Numbered from the stretch's first letter, positions 24,808-33,249 are shown. The stretch: DNA of 34,713 nt from Chthoniobacterales bacterium (GCA_013695925.1 JACCZO010000180.1:1-34713), one strand, 5' to 3'. Numbers and translations: made by a program. The notes: generated from the letters alone by a model not told the origin.

Positions 24808-25320
24808 TTAAATAATCGTTAGGGCGCTGGCGTTGATGTCAGTGGAAGGACCGACCATGTTGATGATCGCGCCCTTGCCGTTGGAAATGATGATGCCGGT
24901 GTCGCTGACCGAGACCATCGCGCCGGTCGTAGTCTTGATCAGAATGCCACCGGTCGGACCCGGCACGTCGCTGATCGTCAGGCTATTTTGCAACGGTGTT
25001 TGAAAAGTGATTCCGGGAACGCCGGGCGGGACGATCAAAGCCGCGGCTGGCACTTCCGCGGCGCTGCCGTAGAAACAGCCAGTCCAGATCGGGTAATCGG
25101 GATCGCCATGCTCGTATTCGATCCAGACGGCGGACCCAACAATCGGCACCGTGAACATACCATTCTGGATCCCGGCGATCGGGAAACATGGCATGCACCA
25201 GCTCGACGGAAGCAGGCCGGTCACATCGGGCACGATCGCCATGATCCGCCCCATCATCATGGGATCGATGTTGTTCAGGACCGTGCCGCGATATTTGCCG
25301 AAGAATTTTTTATCACTCAT
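24808..25320 (-). CDS. gpV-like baseplate/spike protein (OB-fold)
   Basis: A 170-residue phage baseplate assembly protein V/gp5-type spike. Residues 5-85 are the OB fold: KYRGTVLNNIDPMMMGRIMAIVPDV, then PCFPIAGIQNGMFTVPIVGSAVWIEYEHGDPDYPIWTGCFYG (seen in parts). After this come short beta repeats ending in an all-beta stem (GGILIKTTTGAMVSVSDTGIIISNGKG), which would form the trimeric needle. It cooperates with the separate gpD-like hub encoded just upstream and the PAAR-like tip downstream. Start ATG 25320 (MSDKKFFGKY) is chosen because the frame further upstream is a palindromic repeat. Confidence 0.9.
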   Translation of the reverse strand: MSDKKFFGKYRGTVLNNIDPMMMGRIMAIVPDVTGLLPSSWCMPCFPIAGIQNGMFTVPIVGSAVWIEYEHGDPDYPIWTGCFYGSAAEVPAAALIVPPGVPGITFQTPLQNSLTISDVPGPTGGILIKTTTGAMVSVSDTGIIISNGKGAIINMVGPSTDINASALTII

Positions 25321-25332
25321 AACGGTGCGTGG

Positions 25333-25404
25333 GCTGTAGCCGGGGGCGTTGAACCCGGCGGGACGAGGTGGCCGCCAGGCCGGGGTCACCGCCCCCGGCT
25401 ACAA
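25333..25404. repeat. Interspersed inverted repeat (family A, copy 2)
   Basis: The arms at 25333-25359 and 25379-25404 share the TGTAGCCGGGGGCG sequence with the repeat inside rsmD at 9595-9677. The element fills the gap between the gpD-like gene and gpV, ending 12 bases before the gpV start. Confidence 0.85.
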
Positions 25405-25428
25405 CTGCGGTTTGCCTATTTCGTTTCA

Positions 25429-26556
25429 TCATGCCGGGACTTTCGCGAAGGTGGAGATGAGGCCGTTGCGGGTGAGGGTGAAATCCTGTTTGAACTCGCC
25501 GCGCTTAATCTTGCTCGTCACACTCTTGACGTAGTAGAGGCCGTCGAAGGCTTCTCCGACGCCGCGCAGCCCAACCAGCCGGCGCGCTTTCAGGACCTGG
25601 CCATAACGCGCGACGTTCAGGCTGCCCGTGGCGGTCACGGCCTCGACGCTTCGCGCCGCTTTCGTTAGGCCAAGGACGGCGGCGCGGATCGGCGAATAAT
25701 TCGCGGTCTCGTTGATCGGCTCGAGGTTGAGCGGGATCGGCGGGATCAAACCGAGCGGCGGATTGAGCGGCGAAATGTTCGGGATCGGAATGGGAACTGG
25801 GACATGGGTCTGCTGGTTTTGGATGTAAACGATCGGGATGACCGCACCCTGCGAACGGAAGCTGCAGGAGACGCTCTCGATGTTACTCGCCGCATCCATG
25901 TTGATGCTGAGCGCCTTTTGTGGCTCGCCCACCTTTATTTCTGGACCCCAGTAGGCCACGCTCATCCCCGGCTCCGGGCCGGGATCGACATAAAAGACGT
26001 AGCCAACCTCATCCGCGAGCGAGCGGATGTAGGCGAGGTCTTTGCCCTGCTGCACCGGGATGCGATCGGTCGGGATCGGGATATCGATTAGGATGCTCGG
26101 GATGACGAGCGGGACGATGCCGAGGAAAGCGTACTTGAGCAGGATCAATCCCACACGCGCTTCCGGCGGCATGGCGGGAAACGGGAACCCGCTGAAGTCG
26201 ATGTAATCCATCACCCGGCTGAGATCTTCACCGGTGATGGTGAGGACGGAATGCGAGGCATCGGCCCCGGGACGGATCTCGTGATTGGTCATCACGCCAT
26301 CCATTAGCACCTCGGCATTGCCGCCGACCGTGACGATGATTACCACCCTGACGAGTGGAATCGACGCGCCGCCTGCGAGAAGGAAGATGGTTTGGAGCGG
26401 CGAGCGATGGCTGAGGGTGAACTCGAGCTGGAAACCGCTCCCGCTCTCGCTGTTCGTGGTCACACTGAGGGAGGTCAGTGCCTCGAGCACCTCCTGCGAG
26501 ACCGGCACAGGCACGACCGGGCCGATCATGAGCGTGAGATGAAAACCATTAGCCAT
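25429..26556 (-). CDS. gpD-like spike hub (phage late control D family)
   Basis: A 375-residue protein similar to P2 gpD / the N-terminal hub of VgrG. N-terminal MANGFHLTLMIGPVVPVPVSQEV is followed by GFQLEFTLSHRSPLQ. The central DGVMTNHEIRPGADASHSVLTITGEDLSRVMD is typical of the hub, as is IPVQQGKDLAYIRSLADEVGYVFYVDPG. A proline-rich insertion (VPVPIPIPNISPLNPPLG) and the end VKSVTSKIKRGEFKQDFTLTRNGL complete it. The trimeric hub crowns the inner tube and carries the gpV needle. Hub and needle are separate genes here, unlike the fused Afp8/VgrG form. It overlaps the LysM gene by eight bases. Confidence 0.88.
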   Translation of the reverse strand: MANGFHLTLMIGPVVPVPVSQEVLEALTSLSVTTNSESGSGFQLEFTLSHRSPLQTIFLLAGGASIPLVRVVIIVTVGGNAEVLMDGVMTNHEIRPGADASHSVLTITGEDLSRVMDYIDFSGFPFPAMPPEARVGLILLKYAFLGIVPLVIPSILIDIPIPTDRIPVQQGKDLAYIRSLADEVGYVFYVDPGPEPGMSVAYWGPEIKVGEPQKALSINMDAASNIESVSCSFRSQGAVIPIVYIQNQQTHVPVPIPIPNISPLNPPLGLIPPIPLNLEPINETANYSPIRAAVLGLTKAARSVEAVTATGSLNVARYGQVLKARRLVGLRGVGEAFDGLYYVKSVTSKIKRGEFKQDFTLTRNGLISTFAKVPA

Positions 26557-26911
26557 TTTGTGCTCCGGGAATGTTCTCCGGCAGGGTGATGCGGAGGCGG
26601 CGGCCGACCGGCTCGATCAGTTCGTTAGGCCGAACCGCGCCGTTGGCGTCGCAAAGCCGCCAGAACTGCTCCGGATCGCCGAGATACTTCGCCGCGATTT
26701 GATCCAGCCGCTCCCCTTCGGTCACGCTGTGCTCCTGCAGGAGGGCGAAATTCTCCGGCGGCGGAACGAAGCGGCGCCGCAGATAAGCCACCTCGGTTCC
26801 GTCCGGCATCGTCAGCTTGGCGAGCGGCGTTTGGTGGTATCGGCTGTTGGCCGGGAAGGCCGGGGTGGCGGCGCCGGTTTGCTGGAGCAGGGCCTGGAGT
26901 TGATCGCTCAT
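26549..26911 (-). CDS. LysM-domain tail protein
   Basis: A 120-residue protein. The N-terminal half (FPANSRYHQTPLAKLTMPDGTEVAYLRRRFVPPPE) is a region common in contractile-cluster LysM proteins. The C-terminal half, HSVTEGERLDQIAAKYLGDPEQFWRLCDANGAV with the ending RRLRITLP, is a LysM-like fold. It matches small proteins that sit between the tube-type protein and the hub and help attach them. It lies 26 bases downstream of a repeat element, with no visible ribosome site, and overlaps gpD by eight bases. Confidence 0.85.
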   Translation of the reverse strand: MSDQLQALLQQTGAATPAFPANSRYHQTPLAKLTMPDGTEVAYLRRRFVPPPENFALLQEHSVTEGERLDQIAAKYLGDPEQFWRLCDANGAVRPNELIEPVGRRLRITLPENIPGAQNG

Positions 26912-26937
26912 TTTTCGTTAGCAAGAAAGACGGTTTC

Positions 26938-27023
26938 ATCCGCAGATTTCGCAGATTTACGCAGATTTCTTTCCGGCACTTCGGCGCTTCCTAAATCTGC
27001 GAAAATCTGCGTCATCCGCGGAC
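26938..27023. repeat. Solo CGCAGATT-type hairpin (family B)
   Basis: An 86-bp hairpin whose left arm repeats CGCAGATTT three times and whose right arm carries AAATCTGCGAAAATCTGCG. These are the same arms that flank GxxExxY cassette 2, here with no gene between them. It lies between the CIS tube-type gene and the LysM gene. Confidence 0.85.
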
Positions 27024-27026
27024 CTT

Positions 27027-27689
27027 TCATGAAATCCCCTTGATCCCGAAGTTGGCGAAGGATCCGTTAGGCGCGAGGCCCGCGAGCCGTTCCTTTTGCT
27101 GCTGGTAAATCATGTAAAGACTCCCCGCCTTGGCCTCGAAACCGACATCGTTCACACTCAGGACGCGCAGCCCGAGGCTGACCTTGGCCCGGATGGGATT
27201 GAGGTTCGGATCGAAGGCTTCCTCCGTGATGCTGAATTCCGTCAGGCGCACCGGGATGATCCGGTTCTTGCTCCAGATAAAAAGCGTAAGCGCGGACTGC
27301 ATCGGGATGATCTCGAGCGTGCCCGATTTCGAGAGCGCGTTGTTCGATTGCAACTGCTCGCTCGTCGGATAAACGATCGCCTCCAGCGCCGCGAGCTGCG
27401 GATGAATCCCGACCTCGACCGCGTTCGTATTTTGATCCGGAAACTCGAGCTGATCGGTCGCGTCGATCTCCGCATCGAGCTTGATCGTTTCCACCGGCGG
27501 CCCCTTCAGCCGCAATATCTCGGAACGATCACCGCCGCCATCCGCGCTCACGCCTTGGATTTGGAGCGAACGCGTCAGCGTGTCGGGATTGTATTGCAGC
27601 GAAATAATCCGCTGCACTGCGCCCGAGTCCGGATTCACGAGGACGATGCCGCCCTTGAGCAGTTTTGGTGAATTGGGAAAAGTGCTCAT
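27027..27689 (-). CDS. CIS tube-type protein (N-terminal CIS_tube-like domain)
   Basis: A 220-residue protein. Its opening (LLKGGIVLVNPDSG, then IISLQYNPDTLTRSLQ) is the pattern of the contractile-injection-system tube-associated family, the Afp7-type protein. PVETIKLDAEIDATDQLEFPDQNT and FIWSKNRIIPVRLTEFSITEEAFDPNLNPIRAKVSLGLRVL (seen in sections) are the central beta strands. In eCIS such a protein joins the inner tube to the baseplate hub. It is not the main tube subunit. The start ATG lies three bases after the stop of the DUF4157 gene, with a GCCTAACG motif across the junction. Confidence 0.85.
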   Translation of the reverse strand: MSTFPNSPKLLKGGIVLVNPDSGAVQRIISLQYNPDTLTRSLQIQGVSADGGGDRSEILRLKGPPVETIKLDAEIDATDQLEFPDQNTNAVEVGIHPQLAALEAIVYPTSEQLQSNNALSKSGTLEIIPMQSALTLFIWSKNRIIPVRLTEFSITEEAFDPNLNPIRAKVSLGLRVLSVNDVGFEAKAGSLYMIYQQQKERLAGLAPNGSFANFGIKGIS

Positions 27690-27692
27690 TCG

Positions 27693-29162
27693 TTAGGCAA
27701 GCTGGTCTCCTCCCTCGACCCGGTCGGGGCCGGCGTAGAGCGTGCCACTCGGCCGCTCCAACATTGCGCCCTGCTTCTTTTGGCCGCCGCTCGGCGCCGC
27801 GGCCGGTGCGGCCGTAGTCGTGATTTTGCAGGGACTGGTTTGATCGGTCAGGTCCTTGACGCACATCGAGCCCTTCTGCCAATCGTAGTTGTATTCCGGA
27901 CTCGCCCAGACGGCGGCCAGGTTCCCTTTGTGCGCAAAATAGAGCCGCTTGATTTTCGTCATGTTTTTCGCCGCTGTTTCTCCTTTCGCCAGGCCCTCGA
28001 TGCAGTCCTTGACCGCGTGCCCGTCGGCGCTTTTAAGTCCGCTCACCTGTTTGACCAGCGCTGCGTCCACCTCGCCTTCCTTGCCTTTCGGAATCTGACT
28101 CGGATCGGTCAGTTCGGTTCCGTCGGGCAGCACGAGGGGCGTAACCACGCTGACGATGCTCCAGCAGGTCATGCCGCGGGCCTTCTGCGCGCCGACATTT
28201 TGACGGAAGGTTTCCATCTCCTGCGGAGCGTCGCCGAGCTTGCAGCCACGAAAATCGATCAGCGCCGGTGCCTTGTCCGCAGGAATGCCCTTCAGATCCT
28301 TGCTCAAGTCGGAGAGCTTGACCCAGGAGATTGTCCCGATACCGGAGATGACCTGCACTTCGCCCGCGCGGTTCGAATGCGAGACGACGAAAATGGTGCC
28401 GATCGGTTTGCCTAACGCCAATAGCTTTTTCTTGGCATCTTCCCCACTGGTCACGCGGATGGCGGTCGGGGCGTAGCTTTTCCCTTCCGTCATCGCGTCC
28501 GCTTCGTCGCCGAAAACGATCGCCACATCGATCCGTTCTTCTGGTTTGGCGTCGTCGCGTTGCACCGCGTGACGGCCGGGCGCGGTCTGCTGTACGACAT
28601 GGGCGAGCTCGTGCGCGAGAAGTTTCTGGCCCGCCGCCGTCGCCGGCGCGTACCGCCCAGCGTTAAAAGCGATGTGGCTGCCCACGGTGTAGGCGTGCGC
28701 CCGAACGGCCCGCGCGCTTTCCGCCGCCCGCGAATCAGCATGAATGCGCACGTCTCCAAAATGATGACCGAAGTGGGAAGACATCCGGTCCCGCGTCGCC
28801 GAATCGAGCGGCTCGCCGCCGGATGCGACCACCTCATCCACGATCGGCGGCGAGGTCATGTCGCCGAGAGAGTCTCCGTTCCACGACGAGAGCCGCGCCC
28901 GGGACGCGCTCGAGCCTAACGAGTCGGCCGCCCGGTCCGCCTCCTCTTCCAAGGCGCTACCAGAAGCCGTCACAACCAGTTTGGCCTGCAGCTTCGCCGG
29001 CGGGCGCTCCGTCGCGCGCTGCTGCTTGCGACAGCTCTCGCATTCTCCCGCGGGCCCGGGGGTTCCACCGCAGGCGCATTTGCGCTGGAGCCGCGCACTC
29101 CGCCAGGGCGCGGACAGTTGCGCTGTGCTCGCCTGGGTTTGCAGTAGATTCGCCTCTTTCAT
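27693..29162 (-). CDS. eCIS-core (DUF4157) protein with His/Cys caspase-like C-terminus
   Basis: A 489-residue protein in three parts. (1) Residues 25-48: the leader LQRKCACGGTPGPAGECESC, a four-Cys motif (29, 31, 41, 44) that could bind zinc. (2) Residues 105-192: eCIS-core domain with PPIVDEVVASGGEPLD, FGDVRIHADSRAAESARAV, AYTVGSHIAF and HELAH (184-188). (3) Residues 210-460: an alpha/beta region with IDVAIVFGDE, FVVSHSNRAGEV (His262) and ALIDFRGCKLGDAP (Cys307). The spacing and context resemble a CHAT/caspase-type His/Cys dyad, but I cannot confirm this. A proline/alanine-rich tail ends the protein. eCIS-core proteins are a hallmark of eCIS clusters and often carry effector domains. It overlaps the previous gene by ATGA. 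The caspase-like idea is inference; the DUF4157 call is firm. Confidence 0.85.
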   Translation of the reverse strand: MKEANLLQTQASTAQLSAPWRSARLQRKCACGGTPGPAGECESCRKQQRATERPPAKLQAKLVVTASGSALEEEADRAADSLGSSASRARLSSWNGDSLGDMTSPPIVDEVVASGGEPLDSATRDRMSSHFGHHFGDVRIHADSRAAESARAVRAHAYTVGSHIAFNAGRYAPATAAGQKLLAHELAHVVQQTAPGRHAVQRDDAKPEERIDVAIVFGDEADAMTEGKSYAPTAIRVTSGEDAKKKLLALGKPIGTIFVVSHSNRAGEVQVISGIGTISWVKLSDLSKDLKGIPADKAPALIDFRGCKLGDAPQEMETFRQNVGAQKARGMTCWSIVSVVTPLVLPDGTELTDPSQIPKGKEGEVDAALVKQVSGLKSADGHAVKDCIEGLAKGETAAKNMTKIKRLYFAHKGNLAAVWASPEYNYDWQKGSMCVKDLTDQTSPCKITTTAAPAAAPSGGQKKQGAMLERPSGTLYAGPDRVEGGDQLA

Positions 29163-31957
29163 GGCAGCGGATGGCGGGCGTTTAGTTGTTCCGCGAGGTC
29201 GACGATCTTGCTTTGGTGTCCGGCGATGATGTTACTGACCCGGCCGACGAGGGCGCGCAAAAGCAGGCGAGTCCGTTCCGGCGTCGTCGTTAGGGCAAAA
29301 AAATCGTCGCCGAGAACGATGGAAGTGCCCGGGCCGGCCGACCACGAAGTGGTTTTCGCCGCCGGATCGCGCTTCGCGTTCAGATCAGCGCGGACCCGAT
29401 TGAGCAGAGTCTTGTAACGGTCGGCCAGGCCCGCGACCGCAAAGCGATCGTCATCGGTCGGGAGGGCGGGCGGCGGCGTTAGGCCAAACTGCGCGGCGAT
29501 CAGCTTCATCGTTTCTTCGTAGTAGCTGTTGGTCCATTTCTTCTTCGGGGGACGCGATTCCACCATCGTGGAATAGGTGCTGGCCGTTTCCTGGTGGGAC
29601 CATTTCAACCAGTCCGCCAAGAGAGTGATGGCGTCGGCCACGCCGGATTTCTCGCCCGCGGCGACGGTCAGTTTGTCCACCGGAAGCTTCGGCCGGGCAA
29701 AGGACGGATCCGCCGCCAGCATGACGAAAAGCGAGTAACTGTCGGAGTTCTGCAGCGCCTGGTCCGGCGTCAGGCTGGCGATGCGGCGTTCGTGCCGGTA
29801 AGCGATATCAGTCGTGCCGGCCGTCTTCCCTGCGAGGCCCAGCCCCGGCGTGCCGTGGGCGGTTTCGTGGATGAAATTGCGTTTCCGTTCCTGCTTGCCG
29901 GCGCTCACGAAGGTCGGGCAAAGCGTCAGCGTCGCCTTCTTGCCTTCATCTTCGTTGTAGGCAATCGCTACCGTGCAGGTGCCGTTGCATAGCGTCCCGC
30001 AGCGATGTCGCTTTTTCTTCGCCACGATGTCCATTTGCGCCCGAACCTTCCCCAGGTTCGCGTCCAGCGTCGTCATCATCGCGGCCCCGCTGCCCGCGCC
30101 GCCTCCCCCCCCGAAAAACTCGTCCCGCAGATCGTTCGTACTTGCATCCGTTCCTGAGGTGAGAAGCCGGCGGGCCTTGTCGATTAATCCCTGCGCCTCC
30201 GTCCGTACCGCGACGAAATCCGTTTCGACGTTGGCGCTGCACGGCCCGGTGGCCGCCGTCTTTTTGCAATCAGGAACCGCGGAGGTGGCCCCGGCGGGCC
30301 CGATCTCGACCTCGCGCAAGCTGCGATAGTCGAGCCGTCCGTCGCCGACATCGGGCTTCGGGTCCGGCTTGCGTTTGCCGGTGTGTCCGACCGTCTTCAA
30401 TTCCGCATCGACCGCATTGATCCGCCGGTCGGCCAGGGTCCGGCCGATTGCCGGGGTCGTCGCCTCATCCTCGCTTACCCGACCGATGAGATCGAGATCG
30501 TCTCCGCTGTGCGCTCCGCCGCCGGCGATGAGGACGGCAAACTTTCCCTCCGAGCCGATCGCGACATCGTTGCGCTCAAAAAAGACGCTATGGGCGCCAG
30601 ACGAACCCATCCCGCTCTTGCGCCCCGTCACCTCCAGGCCCGCCGGAACGGCCCGCTGCACGGCGGGCGGCAGTGCGCTCTGCTGCAAGACGTGGGTCAA
30701 CTCGTGCGCGAGCAACTGGCGGCCGGCATTTGTCTCCGGGGCAAAGCTGCCGCCGGCAAAAACGACATCCTGCCCGACCGTGTAGGCCCGGGCCTGGACG
30801 GCGCGGGCCGATTCCGCCGCGCGTCCGTCGCGATGAATCCGCACGCTTCCAAACTCGTAACCGAAACGATCTTCCATGAACTCGCGCGTCGCGCGGTCGA
30901 GCGGTTCTCCGGACGATTGCAGTACCTGATCGACGATCGGGGGCGCGCTGCCCACTTCCTGATGGCCCGCGGCCTTGCGCTGGAGGGTTCCTTCTTCTTT
31001 TTTCTTCGGTTCCTCGCTCGTTTCGCCGCTCAGTTTGAAATCCGGAGCCCACGGGCCTAACGAACGTCGCGGCCCCGCGGCCGGGGCCCCGGGGCGGAAA
31101 CCGGGATCCTGCCCCACCGCCCCGAAGGAGAGCGGCGAGGTGCGCGGCGTCAGCTGGCCGGGAGCGAGCATCCGGCTCGAGACGTAGGCGTTGATCATCT
31201 CTTGCTCGCTCGCCTTCTCTTCATCGCTCTTGAGGCCTTCGCGAAACTTCGCCTGGTCCGCCGCCATCCGCGCGGTCTCGGCCCGGAACTTTTCGGTCTC
31301 GCTGAGCGTGGTTTTTTTGTCGCGCGTCTTTTCTTTGCCTAACGGAATGCTGAAGGTCGCGACCACCTTGGTCGGTTTATCGACCGGCCCTTCATAGGTG
31401 ATTTTCATCTTCAGGCCGGGCCTGATCTTATCGAGCGGGATCTCGGGAATTCCGATCGGCAATTCCTTGTGCGTGGCCGCGAGGGTCGCGACCGCTCCGG
31501 CAACGGCGGCGCCGGTAATGATCTTCCCCGGCAAGGTCGAAATGAAGGCGTCTCCGAGCTCTTCTGCTTTTTTTGTGATCTCTTTGCCCTGCGGAGTTTC
31601 GAGAAACGCTTCGCCCACCTTCTTGGCTGCTTCTTTGTATTTTTCCTCTTCGGATTTCGGCTTGGCCGGTTCTTCGCGTTGCACGGCACCGCCGCTACCT
31701 AACGAACTGATTGAAGGGCGGCCCGTGCGCCCCCCGCCGACCGCCTCTTCGGCTACCCGGTCGGCCTCCTGCTCGTACTGGTCGCCGGGCTGATTAATCG
31801 CCAACTTGGTCTGTAACGATAGCCGTTGCCGTTTGCACTCGGCACACTCCCCGGTCGGCCCGGGAGTTCCGCCGCAGGCGCACTTGCGCTGCAGCGTTGG
31901 TTGGGCGGAAAGCTTGCTGGCTGTGGCTTGGACAGGCTGAGCGACAGTTACTCTCAT
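29159..31957 (-). CDS. eCIS-core (DUF4157) protein fused to Asp-zincin (M35-like) protease
   Basis: A 932-residue multidomain protein. Residues 22-44 carry the four-Cys leader LQRKCACGG...GECAEC (Cys 26, 28, 38, 41). Residues 100-330 form a lysine/glutamate-rich helical region with a hydrophobic helix at 146-161. Residues 338-426 are the eCIS-core domain with HELTH at 418-422. Residues about 440-555 have an OmpA-C-like pattern (LADRRINAVDAEL). Residues 570-750 form an Asp-zincin metalloprotease: a cysteine-rich stretch (CGTLCNGTC), HETAH (697-701), then GTTDIAY with Asp717 as third zinc ligand, and NSDSYSLF (737-744). The protein thus has two HExxH sites. The Asp-zincin part resembles the lysine-specific endopeptidase family. 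It is a strong candidate toxin or processing enzyme of the particle. Coupled by ATGA on both sides. Confidence 0.88.
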   Translation of the reverse strand: MRVTVAQPVQATASKLSAQPTLQRKCACGGTPGPTGECAECKRQRLSLQTKLAINQPGDQYEQEADRVAEEAVGGGRTGRPSISSLGSGGAVQREEPAKPKSEEEKYKEAAKKVGEAFLETPQGKEITKKAEELGDAFISTLPGKIITGAAVAGAVATLAATHKELPIGIPEIPLDKIRPGLKMKITYEGPVDKPTKVVATFSIPLGKEKTRDKKTTLSETEKFRAETARMAADQAKFREGLKSDEEKASEQEMINAYVSSRMLAPGQLTPRTSPLSFGAVGQDPGFRPGAPAAGPRRSLGPWAPDFKLSGETSEEPKKKEEGTLQRKAAGHQEVGSAPPIVDQVLQSSGEPLDRATREFMEDRFGYEFGSVRIHRDGRAAESARAVQARAYTVGQDVVFAGGSFAPETNAGRQLLAHELTHVLQQSALPPAVQRAVPAGLEVTGRKSGMGSSGAHSVFFERNDVAIGSEGKFAVLIAGGGAHSGDDLDLIGRVSEDEATTPAIGRTLADRRINAVDAELKTVGHTGKRKPDPKPDVGDGRLDYRSLREVEIGPAGATSAVPDCKKTAATGPCSANVETDFVAVRTEAQGLIDKARRLLTSGTDASTNDLRDEFFGGGGGAGSGAAMMTTLDANLGKVRAQMDIVAKKKRHRCGTLCNGTCTVAIAYNEDEGKKATLTLCPTFVSAGKQERKRNFIHETAHGTPGLGLAGKTAGTTDIAYRHERRIASLTPDQALQNSDSYSLFVMLAADPSFARPKLPVDKLTVAAGEKSGVADAITLLADWLKWSHQETASTYSTMVESRPPKKKWTNSYYEETMKLIAAQFGLTPPPALPTDDDRFAVAGLADRYKTLLNRVRADLNAKRDPAAKTTSWSAGPGTSIVLGDDFFALTTTPERTRLLLRALVGRVSNIIAGHQSKIVDLAEQLNARHPLP

Positions 31958-33249
31958 GGCCTCTCTGGCAGGCGGATCTTGCCCGCCTTGCTGTTGTAGT
32001 AATAACCGCGGTCGTCCGACCAGACGGTCACGATGACCCCCTTCTTCTGCCAGCCTTCGCGCCCGGTGATCCGCTTGTAGACAAGGGGCGTCTTAGGATC
32101 GGGCACGTGGAGGTAAATGCCCGTCTCCGTGCCCGGGCCGGCGCGCACCAGTTCCACATCGATCAGGTCGTCAAAGACGATATCGACTGCAGGAGGGCCA
32201 ACGTAGTGCATTTGCAGCAATACCCGCAGGACGCCTGAGTCGGGAAAGATGATGGGCACGATAACGGCATAGCGCGTCGTCGACGCGCCCCCCCCGAACT
32301 TCACATCCAGGCCATCGGAATAAGTCGGCGCCGAATCCTGCCCGTTGAACAGCACCTTCTGCTGACCGTGAGCGGTCGTGAATTCGAAGCGCGCGCTAAC
32401 TCCGGAAATTCCTTTCAGTGGTTGTTTCGAATGCGGATATGGAGCCGCCCCCGGTCCAGACCAATCCAGAAAGTAGCGAAGGAAGAACTCCTCCGCCTCA
32501 CCTTCATAGGCGACCAATCTGCCGACACACGTGCGGTGTCCCGCAGGACCATCTCCTTGGACCGGGCCTGTTCCCTCGACAAAGGCCCCCATAACGTAAT
32601 CAGGATTACATTCCCTGTTCTCGGTGTGCATCCAGATCGTAATATTGTCAGCCGACCACGGCTCTGTCGCCTTGGCAGTTGCCCCGGCGCTGGGCCCCTT
32701 GCCCGCCGGTTTGTCGTCGGGCGACCTGCTCAGGACTGGCCCCGTGGCCCGCCCCACGAGCTGTTGCTTAGCCAAATCGGCCCCCACGGTTTCCTGCAGC
32801 ATGGTCTCGGCTTTCCTCTCCGATTCATCGTCGGCGTCCCTGACTTCGAGGCGGGCAGGCACCGGAATCTCGCCCTCGCTCTGTTGGAGGAAGTGGGTCA
32901 ACTCGTGCTTCAGCAGGCGAAGTCCCTCGGCCGTGCCGGGAGCGAAACGGTCTTTGGCAAACGCGATGTGCGACCCCACTGTGTAGGCGTGGGCATCCAC
33001 CGCCTGCGCTGAATCCGCCGCGCTCGAATCGCTATGAATTCGCACCCGGCCAAAATCATGTCCGAAGCGCGCCTCCATTGCCACACGAGTGGACTCTTCC
33101 AACGGCTGCCCGGGGGAACGCAAAACCTGATGCACAATTGGTGGCGCAATCGCCGGCGCCGCATCATTGGCAGCGCGGCGCTGCAGACGTGCGTTCGCTG
33201 GCACACACTGGCAACTCAAAGCGGGCGACCGCTGGCCTTGGAAAATCAT
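31954..33249 (-). CDS. eCIS-core (DUF4157) protein with unrecognised C-terminus
   Basis: A 431-residue protein. After a short N-terminus (CQC at 13-15 instead of the four-Cys leader), residues 36-123 are the eCIS-core domain: PPIVHQVLRSPGQPLE, FGRVRIHSDSSAADSAQAV, AYTVGSHIAFAKDRFAPG and HELTH (115-119). Residues 195-431 are a beta-rich domain with no family I recognise; it includes WMHTENRECNPDYVMGAFVEG, two further cysteines, and ends VWSDDRGYYYNSKAGKIRL. ATG 33249 is chosen over the TTG at 33267 because of its ribosome site. The gene has no GCCTAACG over about 1.3 kb, in contrast to its neighbours, which may indicate a later arrival. First of three consecutive DUF4157 genes. Confidence 0.85.
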   Translation of the reverse strand: MIFQGQRSPALSCQCVPANARLQRRAANDAAPAIAPPIVHQVLRSPGQPLEESTRVAMEARFGHDFGRVRIHSDSSAADSAQAVDAHAYTVGSHIAFAKDRFAPGTAEGLRLLKHELTHFLQQSEGEIPVPARLEVRDADDESERKAETMLQETVGADLAKQQLVGRATGPVLSRSPDDKPAGKGPSAGATAKATEPWSADNITIWMHTENRECNPDYVMGAFVEGTGPVQGDGPAGHRTCVGRLVAYEGEAEEFFLRYFLDWSGPGAAPYPHSKQPLKGISGVSARFEFTTAHGQQKVLFNGQDSAPTYSDGLDVKFGGGASTTRYAVIVPIIFPDSGVLRVLLQMHYVGPPAVDIVFDDLIDVELVRAGPGTETGIYLHVPDPKTPLVYKRITGREGWQKKGVIVTVWSDDRGYYYNSKAGKIRLPERP

